From Chloroflexota bacterium (GTDB lineage Bacteria > Chloroflexota > Limnocylindria > QHBO01), in the NCBI GenBank assembly GCA_013816405.1, contig JACDEL010000002.1, positions 985 through 64,984 of the forward strand: a DNA stretch of 64,000 nucleotides, given 5' to 3'. The translations under genes were made by a program, and so were the position numbers. Below are positions 1-8,778 of this stretch, piece by piece. Each line of letters starts with the position of its first letter. Positions within the stretch are counted from its first letter, which is position 1. Below the pieces are notes generated by a model. The model made no database searches. It was not told the origin of the DNA and was given only the letters and a program-made list of their open reading frames with translations.

Positions 1-127
1 CCCCGGCAGTGGCGATGAGGCCAGCCTCGTCTCCGCGGCCAACGGCACGATCGTGCTCGACACGACCAACGACGCGGACGGCATGATCATGATGCACGTC
101 TACAACTTCTCCCAGGCGGCAGCCCCG
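1..127 (+). repeat. Exact 127-bp direct repeat, copy 1 (identical to 574-700)
   Basis: Base-by-base identity with 574-700; spacing 573 bp (191 codons, in frame); first mismatch at 128 (c) vs 701 (g). Confidence 0.95.
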
Positions 128-856
128 CGCAGCGTGACCGTCCAGGTCATGAAGCACAATTGCGCAAACGTCATGACCGAGGCCCAGTTCCTGGCGGTCG
201 AGGCCCGCGCCGCGACGAACCCGACGACCCCGGCGGCTGCCTTCGGCAAGACCGTTGAGACGGTGCTCGAGTGCCCGACGGTCGTCCTTTCGGGAGAGAC
301 CCAAACCCCCGGCGCGGTGGCCGGTGGGACCTCCAGCTTCGACTTCAGCGTGACTGGTGGCGGCGCGCCCCAGACCCTGAGCGCCGACGGCACCTTCACG
401 CAGGCCGCCGCCTGCGAGACCGACGTTAGCTATGACGCCAATCGCAACGGCACGCTCGACGCCAATGTCTGCCTCGATCTGAGCCATCACGCCTTCACGG
501 TTAACGATGGCACCGTCACCGTCACCGAGACCTCCCCACCGACGGGCTTCGACTTCGGTGCGGTGCGCTTCACCCCCGGCAGTGGCGATGAGGCCAGCCT
601 CGTCTCCGCGGCCAACGGCACGATCGTGCTCGACACGACCAACGACGCGGACGGCATGATCATGATGCACGTCTACAACTTCTCCCAGGCGGCAGCCCCG
701 GTACCCACGCCGCAGCCGACCGCATCGGCCCTTCCTGACGCTGCGCTGAGCGACTCGACGGGCAGCGACTCGCCAATCGCCCCTCTGGTGGCGATCCTGG
801 CGGCGGTGGCTGCGGCTGGCGTCGTGTTGCGCTTGGCGCGACAGCGAAGCCGCTAG
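1..856 (+). CDS. Partial surface/secreted protein with repeated extracellular domain and C-terminal TM anchor (5' end outside window)
   Basis: Open frame runs off the left edge; Thr/Ala-rich extracellular sequence; C-terminal hydrophobic segment PIAPLVAILAAVAAAGVVLRLARQRSR followed by a basic tail. Confidence 0.7.
   Translation, partial: PGSGDEASLVSAANGTIVLDTTNDADGMIMMHVYNFSQAAAPRSVTVQVMKHNCANVMTEAQFLAVEARAATNPTTPAAAFGKTVETVLECPTVVLSGETQTPGAVAGGTSSFDFSVTGGGAPQTLSADGTFTQAAACETDVSYDANRNGTLDANVCLDLSHHAFTVNDGTVTVTETSPPTGFDFGAVRFTPGSGDEASLVSAANGTIVLDTTNDADGMIMMHVYNFSQAAAPVPTPQPTASALPDAALSDSTGSDSPIAPLVAILAAVAAAGVVLRLARQRSR
574..700 (+). repeat. Exact 127-bp direct repeat, copy 2
   Basis: Identical to 1-127. 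Confidence 0.95.
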
Positions 857-880
857 CCGACCGCAGCGACAGTATCTGAA

Positions 881-917
881 GAGGCCCCGGGTGTTGCTCG
901 GGGCCTCTTCCCCTTTC
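881..917 (+). terminator. Rho-independent-like terminator
   Basis: Perfect 9-bp stem gaggccccg/cggggcctc with 9-nt loop, followed by pyrimidine-rich ttcccctttc, 25 bp after a stop codon. Confidence 0.75.
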
Positions 918-961
918 ATGGTCGGGCCCAAGCCGCACGTCCTCGTCGCGACCCTTCATCC

Positions 962-1450
962 ATGACGGGTCGCCTCGGGCCAAAGACTGATCTGGTGCGA
1001 GGCACGCTGGTCGCCGCGCTTTTGGCTGCGGGTGGGATCCACCTGTGGCTCACTCCTGAGCATTTCGAGGAGTCGCCGATCGTGGGTACCGGTTTCTTGG
1101 CCGCCGGAATACTGCAGCTGCTGCTCGCCGTCGCGCTCTTGTACCGCCCGAGCCGGCTTGCACTCTTGGCCGTCGGCGTCTCGAGTGCGGGTCTGATCGC
1201 TGCCTACGGCGTGGCGGTCGCTGTCGGGCTTCCGTTCGCAAGCCAGGCGGCGGGCGGGATGGAGGAGGGCCTGCGACTGGGGGCCGGGGAGCCGGTGACG
1301 CTCTTGGCGATTATCGCCAAGGCCATCGAGCTGGGGTCGATCGTCCTAGCGATGATGCTCCTCGGCCGCTTGAATTCCGCGCAAGGACGGCGGGCAACTT
1401 TGCGAGGCCTAGGTTTACGACGGAATCATGGACGAGAAGCGCGGCATTGA
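962..1450 (+). CDS. Small integral membrane protein (about 4 TM), unknown function
   Basis: 162-aa ORF with several hydrophobic helices. Confidence 0.55.
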   Translation: MTGRLGPKTDLVRGTLVAALLAAGGIHLWLTPEHFEESPIVGTGFLAAGILQLLLAVALLYRPSRLALLAVGVSSAGLIAAYGVAVAVGLPFASQAAGGMEEGLRLGAGEPVTLLAIIAKAIELGSIVLAMMLLGRLNSAQGRRATLRGLGLRRNHGREARH

Positions 1451-1490
1451 GACCGCCATCCAAGTCGATGAAGTGAGGAGGGTATCCACC

Positions 1491-1802
1491 ATGGCGGACA
1501 AGACGGATCAGCTGGCGGGCGCCAACGGGATGGAGGTGCTGACTCGCTCGGCCGGTGCGGCGGGGCCCGAAAGCACCTACGAGAAGGTCGTCATCCTGCC
1601 CAAGCGCGACGACACCGACCTGGCACACCACGCGTGGGCCGACGCGCGTTTCGCGGCCGATATCTTGGCCGAGCACGCCCTCTTCTTCGCGCTGCTGATG
1701 CCCGAGGAGCTGGCCGCCAAGGAGCGCGCCGAGGCGCTGGACTTCCAGCGTTCGTTCACGTCCCTGTACGGGGTTCGACGCTGTCAGGCCGGCAGCGGTT
1801 GA
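1491..1802 (+). CDS. Hypothetical protein, probably 3'-truncated
   Basis: gaggagg RBS upstream of ATG 1491; Ala/Glu-rich helical body (HHAWADARFAADILAEHALFFALLMPEELAAKERAEALDFQRSF) ends abruptly at the edge of the decayed zone. Confidence 0.4.
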   Translation: MADKTDQLAGANGMEVLTRSAGAAGPESTYEKVVILPKRDDTDLAHHAWADARFAADILAEHALFFALLMPEELAAKERAEALDFQRSFTSLYGVRRCQAGSG

Positions 1803-2146
1803 GTTCCCTAGTGCGCCAGTACCGCAAGCCGTCCGGCGCGTCCCAGTAGCGGTTCGGCGCCTGGTAGCCGCGGAGGTAGGCTCGTTAGCTCTCTGGATTG
1901 GTGGCCTTGACCATCGCGTTGACCACGTCGCACGCCCATGCCGGCGACTTGAAACTGACGGCGTACTGGTGCGGCATGAGCGGGCAGAGCTGGCTGACCC
2001 ACGGGAGCGCACCGATCGCCTCAAACACGTCGTATTCGCGGCCGTCCTCCGCGCGCACCGTGCGCGAGTCAACGATCTCGAAGTTGGCTGGCATTGACGC
2101 AAGGATATGGGGCTCGGGCAAAAGCGGGCGATGGCGCGGCTCGCTG

Positions 2147-2311
2147 GTTAGGCAGGTAGCGCCATTGGCAGCCCATTCGAGCGAGGAACAGCATCGCGTT
2201 GACCATCTGCCGGCGCGGGATACGCGCCGGGGAGCCACGTCGACCGGGCGGATCGAACAGGCCCGCCACCCGGGACCACTGCTCGTCGGTCAGCTCGATC
2301 GTGAACCCCAT
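2147..2311 (-). pseudogene. IS5-family-like transposase N-terminal remnant
   Basis: MGFTIELTDEQWSRVAGLFDPPGRRGSPARIPRRQMVNAMLFLARMGCQWRYLPN matches the N-terminal region of IS5-type transposases; the homology stops after WRYLPN. Confidence 0.75.
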
Positions 2312-2393
2312 TGGCGGCAGCGTGCAGGCCGGGCGCGACAGCTCATGTGGCACGAATCCCCCGAACTGAGCGAGAACATTCGTACACAGGCCC

Positions 2394-3962
2394 TTAGAGG
2401 AGCCTCGCCAGCTTCTCCGACAGATGCTCGGCGACCATGAGCGTGATGACGTGAGGGAACCCCGATGGCGCGTCAGGGATCACTGATGCGTCGATGACGC
2501 TGAGTTGCTCGATGCCGTGGACGCGGCCGAGCGCATCGACGACGTCGCCGTTCGCCGGCGACGGGCCCATCCGGCACGTGCCCACGACATGCGGGTTCGA
2601 GTACGACCCGGCGATGACTTGGGCACGCAGCTCCTTGTGCGATCCGGGCGGGGCCGGCGCAGGCTCGTTCGCGAGCGTTCGGACCGCGGGGTAGATCGCG
2701 AGCTCGAGCCCGAGCAGATACGCCTCCGCCAGGCGTTCGACATCGTGGGACTCGCGCAAGCCTGGGAGCGTGACCCGCGGCTTGTCCTCCGGATCACTCG
2801 AGCGGAGCCGCACTGAACCACGCGAGGTGGGCTTCAGGAGTATCGGGTCGAGATAGAACGCCGGCTGCCCGGGGGTCGGGTCGGTGACCCAGAACATGAG
2901 GTCGGGCGGGCGGTCTCGAGGTTGCGTGGAGCTTCGGAACGTGGCGATCGTGTGCAGGACCGGCGCACCCGCCGGCGGATCGCCGCGCCATCCGGTGTCG
3001 AGCTCAGTTCCAGGATGGTCGGCGAGGTTTTCGCCCACGCCCGGAAGGTCGACCAGCACGTCGATCCCCAACTCGCGGAGGTGACCGGCCGGCCCAACGC
3101 CCGAGCGGAGCAGAAGGGACGGGCTCCCGTACGTTCCGGCCGAGAGGACCACCCAGCGGGCGCCGACCTCGGTGCCATCGACGAGGCGAACGCCTGTCGC
3201 GCGTCGGCCTCCGATCACGACCGTCGCGACCGGTGAGCCCGTGCGGATCTTGAGGTTCGCCGGCCTCGCATCGGGCGGCAAGTACGCGTCGAGCGACGTG
3301 ATCCGTCGGCCCTCCTTCGTGCTCATCGGCATCGGGCCGGCCCCGACCGCATCGGGGGCGTTGTGATCCTCGACGCTTGGGAAACCGAGCGCGCTCAGCG
3401 CCTCGAGCGCCGCGGCGTGGATCGGGGATCGCTCGAGTTCGGGGTATCTGTTGATGTTCAGCGGACCACGATCGCCATGCCACGGACGATCGCCGAACTC
3501 GGCGTCGGTCTCGAGGCGACGGAAGCTCGGCAGCACGTCCTCGTAGCGCCAGCCGGGATTCCCGCGTGCGGCCCACGCGTCGAAGTCTGCGGCCACGCCG
3601 CGGACTCCAAACCGTGTGAGCCACGAGGTTCCGCCGAGGAGCCGTCCGCGTCGCAGCTTGCTCGTCGCACCGGCGCCGTCGGGCTCGGACTCGAATCCCC
3701 AGTCGTGCGTCCAGTCGGAGCCACTGGGATTGTTCCATCCGTCGCGCAGAGCCGGAGGAACCTGACCGCCGAGGTCGGTCCCCGCCTCGAGGAGGAGAAC
3801 CGAGTGCTCGCCTGCATCGGCGAGGCGCCGCGCGACAGCGCACCCCGCGGCACCTCCGCCGACGATGACGATGTCGAAATCGAGTACCAGCTGCCTCCCT
3901 CCGTTCGCCGGACTCGGACCGTCTTGGAGCCACCTACAGGCTCGCACATCGAATCGGAGCAA
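2394..3962 (-). CDS. GMC-family FAD-dependent oxidoreductase
   Basis: DIVIVGGGAAGCAVARRLAD dinucleotide-binding motif, LRRGRLLGGTSWL GMC signature, C-terminal NPHVVGTCRMG; exact start uncertain. Confidence 0.88.
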   Translation of the reverse strand: MLRFDVRACRWLQDGPSPANGGRQLVLDFDIVIVGGGAAGCAVARRLADAGEHSVLLLEAGTDLGGQVPPALRDGWNNPSGSDWTHDWGFESEPDGAGATSKLRRGRLLGGTSWLTRFGVRGVAADFDAWAARGNPGWRYEDVLPSFRRLETDAEFGDRPWHGDRGPLNINRYPELERSPIHAAALEALSALGFPSVEDHNAPDAVGAGPMPMSTKEGRRITSLDAYLPPDARPANLKIRTGSPVATVVIGGRRATGVRLVDGTEVGARWVVLSAGTYGSPSLLLRSGVGPAGHLRELGIDVLVDLPGVGENLADHPGTELDTGWRGDPPAGAPVLHTIATFRSSTQPRDRPPDLMFWVTDPTPGQPAFYLDPILLKPTSRGSVRLRSSDPEDKPRVTLPGLRESHDVERLAEAYLLGLELAIYPAVRTLANEPAPAPPGSHKELRAQVIAGSYSNPHVVGTCRMGPSPANGDVVDALGRVHGIEQLSVIDASVIPDAPSGFPHVITLMVAEHLSEKLARLL

Positions 3963-3964
3963 CA

Positions 3965-4386
3965 GTTTGCTCCTTCACGAAAGAACTGGCTTCTGGAGGG
4001 TCTCCCGGAGCTGTGCGAGGTGTACGGGAACATCGCGGCTGCAGCCGAGAGCGCGCTGGTCGACCTGTACGCCGGCCGCAGCACCGGTACGCGCGCGGCG
4101 CTCCAACGAAAGCTCGCGAATATGCGGGTCGAACTCGCGGGACCGCGCCCCTCGCCGCTCGAAAAGCTCCTGGTCGAGCGAAATGCCGCCTAGGGTGGTG
4201 GAACTCCATCAGCGACGCCAGGATCGAGCCGCCCGGCAGTAACTCAGGGCCCTGCGCAGCCTCGCGGACGTCCGGCGTCTGCTCATCCCGGCTCTGCAGG
4301 TCAACATCGCCGAGCGCCAGGTCAACATCGCGGCCGCCGAGGGCCCGACGGCCGAGGCTCCCCCATCGAGTCCGACGGCCTCCTGA
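3965..4386 (+). pseudogene. Decayed mobile-element-type hypothetical gene (frameshift plus nonsense)
   Basis: Frame 0 reads ...LCEVYGNIAAAAESALVDLYAGRSTGTRAALQRKLANMRVELAGPRPSPLEKLLVERNAA*; frame 1 continues VVELHQRRQDRAARQ*LRALRSLADVRRLLIPALQVNIAERQVNIAAAEG..*; frames join near 4187, in-frame taa at 4240-4242. Confidence 0.65.
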
Positions 4387-4974
4387 CAGACCCTGCAGGG
4401 TCGGGCCTGCGGAGGGCGGTCTGGGACCTCCCAAACGATCTCGCGTGACGCCGCAGAGCGTCGCTTCCCTACCTGCGGACAAGCCCGGCCGCAATGGGTC
4501 TGGCTAGCCGCGTCAATCGCCCGGAGCTGCCATCGTTCACGTCCTGGCGCTTTCGCTGCTACGCGTGCGATGCACGGTCGAAGTTTGGTACCGCATACCG
4601 GATTCGCTACTGGAGCCCGCTACAGACCGCTGCGAGCGCGGAGACGACGCTCCCGACCGCTAGATGCCGCTGGAGACCGCTGCGTTTAGGGGTCAGATCA
4701 GGGGTCAGGGTGGGGGCCGACCAGGGTGCTGACTTCCTGGGCGAGTGGCGCAGCCTGGCTGACCTAAAGCCGGCGCTCGGAGGTCTACGTCGAGGTCGAG
4801 CCGAGCCGAGGCCCGCGCCGGATAGTTCCGCAAAGACCTCTTTCTGATCGGCCCGAGAGCGGCTCCGCGCGAAGCACAAATCGGCCAGCCTTCGGGGGTC
4901 CCCTTTTGGGATCACTTCGCTGTGGCTTTGCCGCCGCGACCCCCGACGTCCGCCGCGGGCGGTATCCTCCATCG

Positions 4975-7659
4975 GTGGCGAGACCGACCAGACGGGCACG
5001 GGTCCGCGTTCTGCCGACAGGCACGCTGACCTTCCTCTTCTCTGACATCGAGGGCTCGACCCGGCTGCTAACGGCGCTGGGCGCGGCCTTTGGCCCGCTA
5101 CTCGAACGCCACCAGGCGTTGCTGCGCGGCGCGTTCGAGGCGGCCGGAGGTGTGGAGGTGGCGACCGAAGGCGACTCGTTCTTCGTGGTCTTCCGCAGCG
5201 CAGCCTCCGCCGTGGCCGCGGCCGCAGCTGCCGAGCGCGCCCTCGCGGCCGAGCCATGGGCGCCCGCGGCGGATGCCGTTCGCGTGCGCATGGGCCTGCA
5301 TACCGGCGAGGGGACGCTCGGCGGGGACAACTACGTTGGCATCGACGTGCACCGGGCGGCACGGATCGCGGCCGCCGCACACGGTGGCCAGGTAGTCATT
5401 TCGGAGAGCACGCGCATGCTGGTTTCAAGATCGCTTTCCGACGACCTTCGGCTCCGCGACCTCGGCGAGTATCGGCTCAAGGACCTCGAGCAACCCGAGC
5501 GGCTGACCCAGCTTCTCGTCCAGGGCCTGCCCGAGGATTTCCCGTCACCCCGCACGCTCGAGACACCATCCAATCTGCCGCCCCAGATGACGACCTTCAT
5601 CGGCCGCGAACGCGAAGCCGAGGAGGTCGCCGAGCTGGCCCGTCGCTCGCGCCTGGTGACCCTCAGCGGACCGGGCGGCACCGGCAAGACACGCCTCTCG
5701 CTGCAGGTCGCCGCGCAGCTGCGAGCGGAATTTGGCGGCGGCGCCTTCTTCGTGGATCTCTCCCCGATTGTCGATCCTGCGCTCATCCCGACCACCATTG
5801 CCGCCGCGCTCGGACTGCGCGAGCAGCCAAATCGGCCGGTGCTCGAGTCGCTGCAGGCGCACCTCCGGGACCTTCAGCTGCTGCTCCTGCTCGATAACTT
5901 CGAGCAGGTGCAGGCGGGCGCTCCGCTGGTAGGTCACCTGCTGGAGGCCGCGCCACAGCTCAGTATCCTGGTGACCAGCCGCGAGGTGCTGCACCTGCGC
6001 GGAGAGCAGGAGTATCCCGTGCCGCCGCTCGGCCTGCCGGACCTCGCCATGCTGCCGCCGCTCGAGGCGCTCTCGCGATACGACGCCGTGGCGCTGTTCA
6101 TTCATCGCGCCAGGGCCGTGCGCCCGGACTTCGCGGTCGACAACGACAACGCGCCGGCGGTGGCCGCCATCTGCGCCCGCCTAGACGGCCTGCCGCTCGC
6201 GATCGAACTGGCAGCGGCGCGCGTCAAGCTCTTCGCTCCGAGCGCCATCCTGGCGCACCTCGAGAAGACGCTCGCCTTCCTGACCAGCACGGCGCGTGAC
6301 CTGCCGGAGCGGCAAAGGACGCTGCGGGGCGCTATCGACTGGAGCCATGACCTTTTGGATACCACCGAGCGGACCCTGTTCCGCCGGCTGAGCATCTTCG
6401 TCGGTGGCTGCGCCGCCGATGGCGCCCAGGCGGTCTGCGATCCGGACGGCGCGCTGGGCATCGACATGCTCGACGGGCTGGCCTCGTTCGTGGACAAGAG
6501 CCTCCTGACACAGGCGACGGGAGACGACGGTGAGCCACGCTTCGGCATGCTCGAGACGATCCGCGAATATGCCGCGGAACGGCTGGCCGCCAGCGACGAT
6601 GCGGAGCCAGTCAGGCGCCGGCACGAGGATCTGTTTGCTGGCCTCGCCGAGCAGGCCGCCACCGAGCTGCTTGGTCCACAGCAGAAGGCGTGGGTCGATC
6701 GGCTGGATGCCGATCGCGACAACCTGCGAGCGGCACTCCAGCACGCCGCCGACGACGGCCGGATTGAACTGGCGCTCGGACTGGGCGCCGCGTTGTGGCG
6801 GTTCTGGCAGCGGCGCGGGCAGCTTGCCGAGGGGCGAACCGCGCTTGAGGGGCTGCTCGGTCGGCCGGAGGCCGCCTCCCCGACGCAGGCTCGCGCCCGA
6901 GCGCTGGCGGGCCTCGGCGGCGTTACCTACTGGCAGAACGACATGGTGGCGGCGGGGCAGGCGTACGCCGAGGGTTTGGCCATCGAGCGAGCCCTGGAGG
7001 AACCGAGCGGCCTTGCGGATGCGCTCTACAACTCCGGCTTCGTGGCCGCCATCGGCGGGGATCACGCGACTGCGCGCGCCATGTATGAAGAGAGCCTCGA
7101 GATCTTCACGCGCCTCAGCGATCTGCCCGGGGTGCTGCGGTTGCGCGAGGCCCTTAGCTTCCTCCTATTCCTCCAGGGTGACTTTGCCGAAGCTCGCGCG
7201 CTCCAGGAGGAGAACGTTCGCGCCTTCCGAGAGGGCGCCGAGACATTCCGCGTCGCAATCGGATCCCCGATGCTGTCGCTGCTCCGGGCGAAGGACGGGG
7301 AGTTTGCATTCGCTCGCGAGCTCCAGGTCGAAGCCTTGGGCACTTTCCGCGCAGTGGGTGACACGCATAGCATGGTCAGGGTCCTGATCATGGCGGCTGC
7401 CACGGCCGTCCTGGAGGGCGACCTGGAGCGTGCCGCGACATTGAGCGGCGCGGGAGATGTCCTCCGCGAGCCGCTCGGCGAGATGGCCACGCCAATGACG
7501 ACGCTTGGCATGGAGGATCCCGCCCTCGCATCGCGCGCGCGCCTGGGCGACGAGGCGTTCGAGCGGAGCTACCAGAAAGGGCGAACGCTCACCCTCGACC
7601 AGGCGAGCGACCTGCTGAGTGAGGCTGGTAGCAACGCCGGTAGCAAAAGGGGCGAATAG
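4975..7659 (+). CDS. Class III nucleotide cyclase-like domain + NB-ARC-type ATPase + TPR regulatory protein
   Basis: TLTFLFSDIEGSTRLL cyclase N-terminus; GPGGTGKTRLSLQVA Walker A; LLLLLDNFEQV Walker B; GLPLAIELAAARV; helical TPR-like C-terminus; GTG 4975 proposed start. Confidence 0.85.
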   Translation: MARPTRRARVRVLPTGTLTFLFSDIEGSTRLLTALGAAFGPLLERHQALLRGAFEAAGGVEVATEGDSFFVVFRSAASAVAAAAAAERALAAEPWAPAADAVRVRMGLHTGEGTLGGDNYVGIDVHRAARIAAAAHGGQVVISESTRMLVSRSLSDDLRLRDLGEYRLKDLEQPERLTQLLVQGLPEDFPSPRTLETPSNLPPQMTTFIGREREAEEVAELARRSRLVTLSGPGGTGKTRLSLQVAAQLRAEFGGGAFFVDLSPIVDPALIPTTIAAALGLREQPNRPVLESLQAHLRDLQLLLLLDNFEQVQAGAPLVGHLLEAAPQLSILVTSREVLHLRGEQEYPVPPLGLPDLAMLPPLEALSRYDAVALFIHRARAVRPDFAVDNDNAPAVAAICARLDGLPLAIELAAARVKLFAPSAILAHLEKTLAFLTSTARDLPERQRTLRGAIDWSHDLLDTTERTLFRRLSIFVGGCAADGAQAVCDPDGALGIDMLDGLASFVDKSLLTQATGDDGEPRFGMLETIREYAAERLAASDDAEPVRRRHEDLFAGLAEQAATELLGPQQKAWVDRLDADRDNLRAALQHAADDGRIELALGLGAALWRFWQRRGQLAEGRTALEGLLGRPEAASPTQARARALAGLGGVTYWQNDMVAAGQAYAEGLAIERALEEPSGLADALYNSGFVAAIGGDHATARAMYEESLEIFTRLSDLPGVLRLREALSFLLFLQGDFAEARALQEENVRAFREGAETFRVAIGSPMLSLLRAKDGEFAFARELQVEALGTFRAVGDTHSMVRVLIMAAATAVLEGDLERAATLSGAGDVLREPLGEMATPMTTLGMEDPALASRARLGDEAFERSYQKGRTLTLDQASDLLSEAGSNAGSKRGE

Positions 7660-8054
7660 TGGCGGTTGCGAGGGTTGCCAAAGGACCGGGATGATGCTCA
7701 GCCGGGGACAAGTGGACGCCAGCAAACGCTATCGCGCGCATTTGTAACCCGCCGGCTCAGCATTGGCGCATCGGATGAACTTCTTAGAGCGAGCCGCGGC
7801 CGCGAAGCACATCTGCCATGCGCGGGAGGGTACACGGACGATGCATCGGCAGCGCGGAGCCACGAACTCAGCTGCGGTGCTAGCGTCCACCGCGGCGCCG
7901 CCGGCTCAAGGCGCCCGGATGCCGATGCGCACCGCCGCGGTCGACGCCTTTGCGGCACACAAGAACGAAGTGACCGAGGGCTATATGGCCGCGGCCTAGA
8001 GAGGCCGCCCACCTCTGGCTTCGAGGCCTCCCGCACAGAGGCGCGTTCAAGACC

Positions 8055-8540
8055 CTAGTAGCGGATGACCTTCTCGACCCGCAGACGGATCGTCGCTCGC
8101 GGTTCGCCCTTGAATTGCTCTGGATCCGCGTCGTAGCGCTCGGCCAGCCCCTTGATGGTGGCCATTCCGCGTTCCGAATCCTCGTCTATTTCAACGGTTC
8201 CCTCCAGGGCAACCCACTCATAGCGGTCCTCGAAACAAAGGCTGACCCGAGGGTCGCGCTTGAGCCAGCGGAACTTTGCCCGCCCCGTCATGGTGTTGAG
8301 CAGCACCGTGTCCGGCTGGTCCGGATCCAGGTCGAACCACATCACCGACTGTGTCGGTCTCCCCTCATCATTGAGCACCGCCAGCACCGGAAACCGCAGC
8401 TCGGCGGTGAGCCACGCGCGCAGGTCATCGCTCAGCGAGTGCTCGATCCTCAGGGGCGGGTCGGACAGGGGTTGGCCTCCTCGTGCCTGGCTGTTCATGC
8501 TAATCCCGAGCGGGAGGCGCCATGCGGCGAGGTCTGACAC
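8055..8540 (-). CDS. PPOX-class (pyridoxamine 5'-phosphate oxidase-like, likely F420-dependent) protein
   Basis: FPVLAVLNDEGRPTQSVMWFDLD...GRAKFRWLKRDPRVSLCFED; start could be 8498. Confidence 0.8.
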   Translation of the reverse strand: MSDLAAWRLPLGISMNSQARGGQPLSDPPLRIEHSLSDDLRAWLTAELRFPVLAVLNDEGRPTQSVMWFDLDPDQPDTVLLNTMTGRAKFRWLKRDPRVSLCFEDRYEWVALEGTVEIDEDSERGMATIKGLAERYDADPEQFKGEPRATIRLRVEKVIRY

Positions 8541-8607
8541 GGTCCACCATGCTTGGCTGCTTGCCCCAATACCCGTCGTCGTGCTCGACCTACGTTGCTT
8601 CTCCGAG

Positions 8608-8757
8608 TTCAGCCGCGTAGCGGCAGAGTGTCAGCATGAAATCTTGCCGCTGATCCAAGCGGTGCCGGTACGCAAATTGGCGGCCCTGACTGGGCTATCG
8701 GTCAGCTATTGCGCGCTCATCAGGCGCGGACTGCGGACGCCACATCCGCTGGTGGGA
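8608..8757 (+). pseudogene. Remnant of a small HTH-like C-terminal module
   Basis: FSRVAAECQHEILPLIQAVPVRKLAALTGLSVSYCALIRRGLRTPHPLVG reads as a helix-turn-helix fragment in one + frame without a proper gene context. Confidence 0.35.
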
Positions 8758-8778
8758 ACCACTTGTTCGGACGGTGGG

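Noticed and set aside
3363-3960. 5' part of the 276-aa + ORF opposite the GMC oxidoreductase
   Set aside because: Antisense shadow; only the part after about 3965 resembles a real protein, listed as a pseudogene.
7763-7999. 78-aa + ORF after the cyclase-STAND gene
   Set aside because: No convincing coding signal or family resemblance; intergenic region left unannotated.
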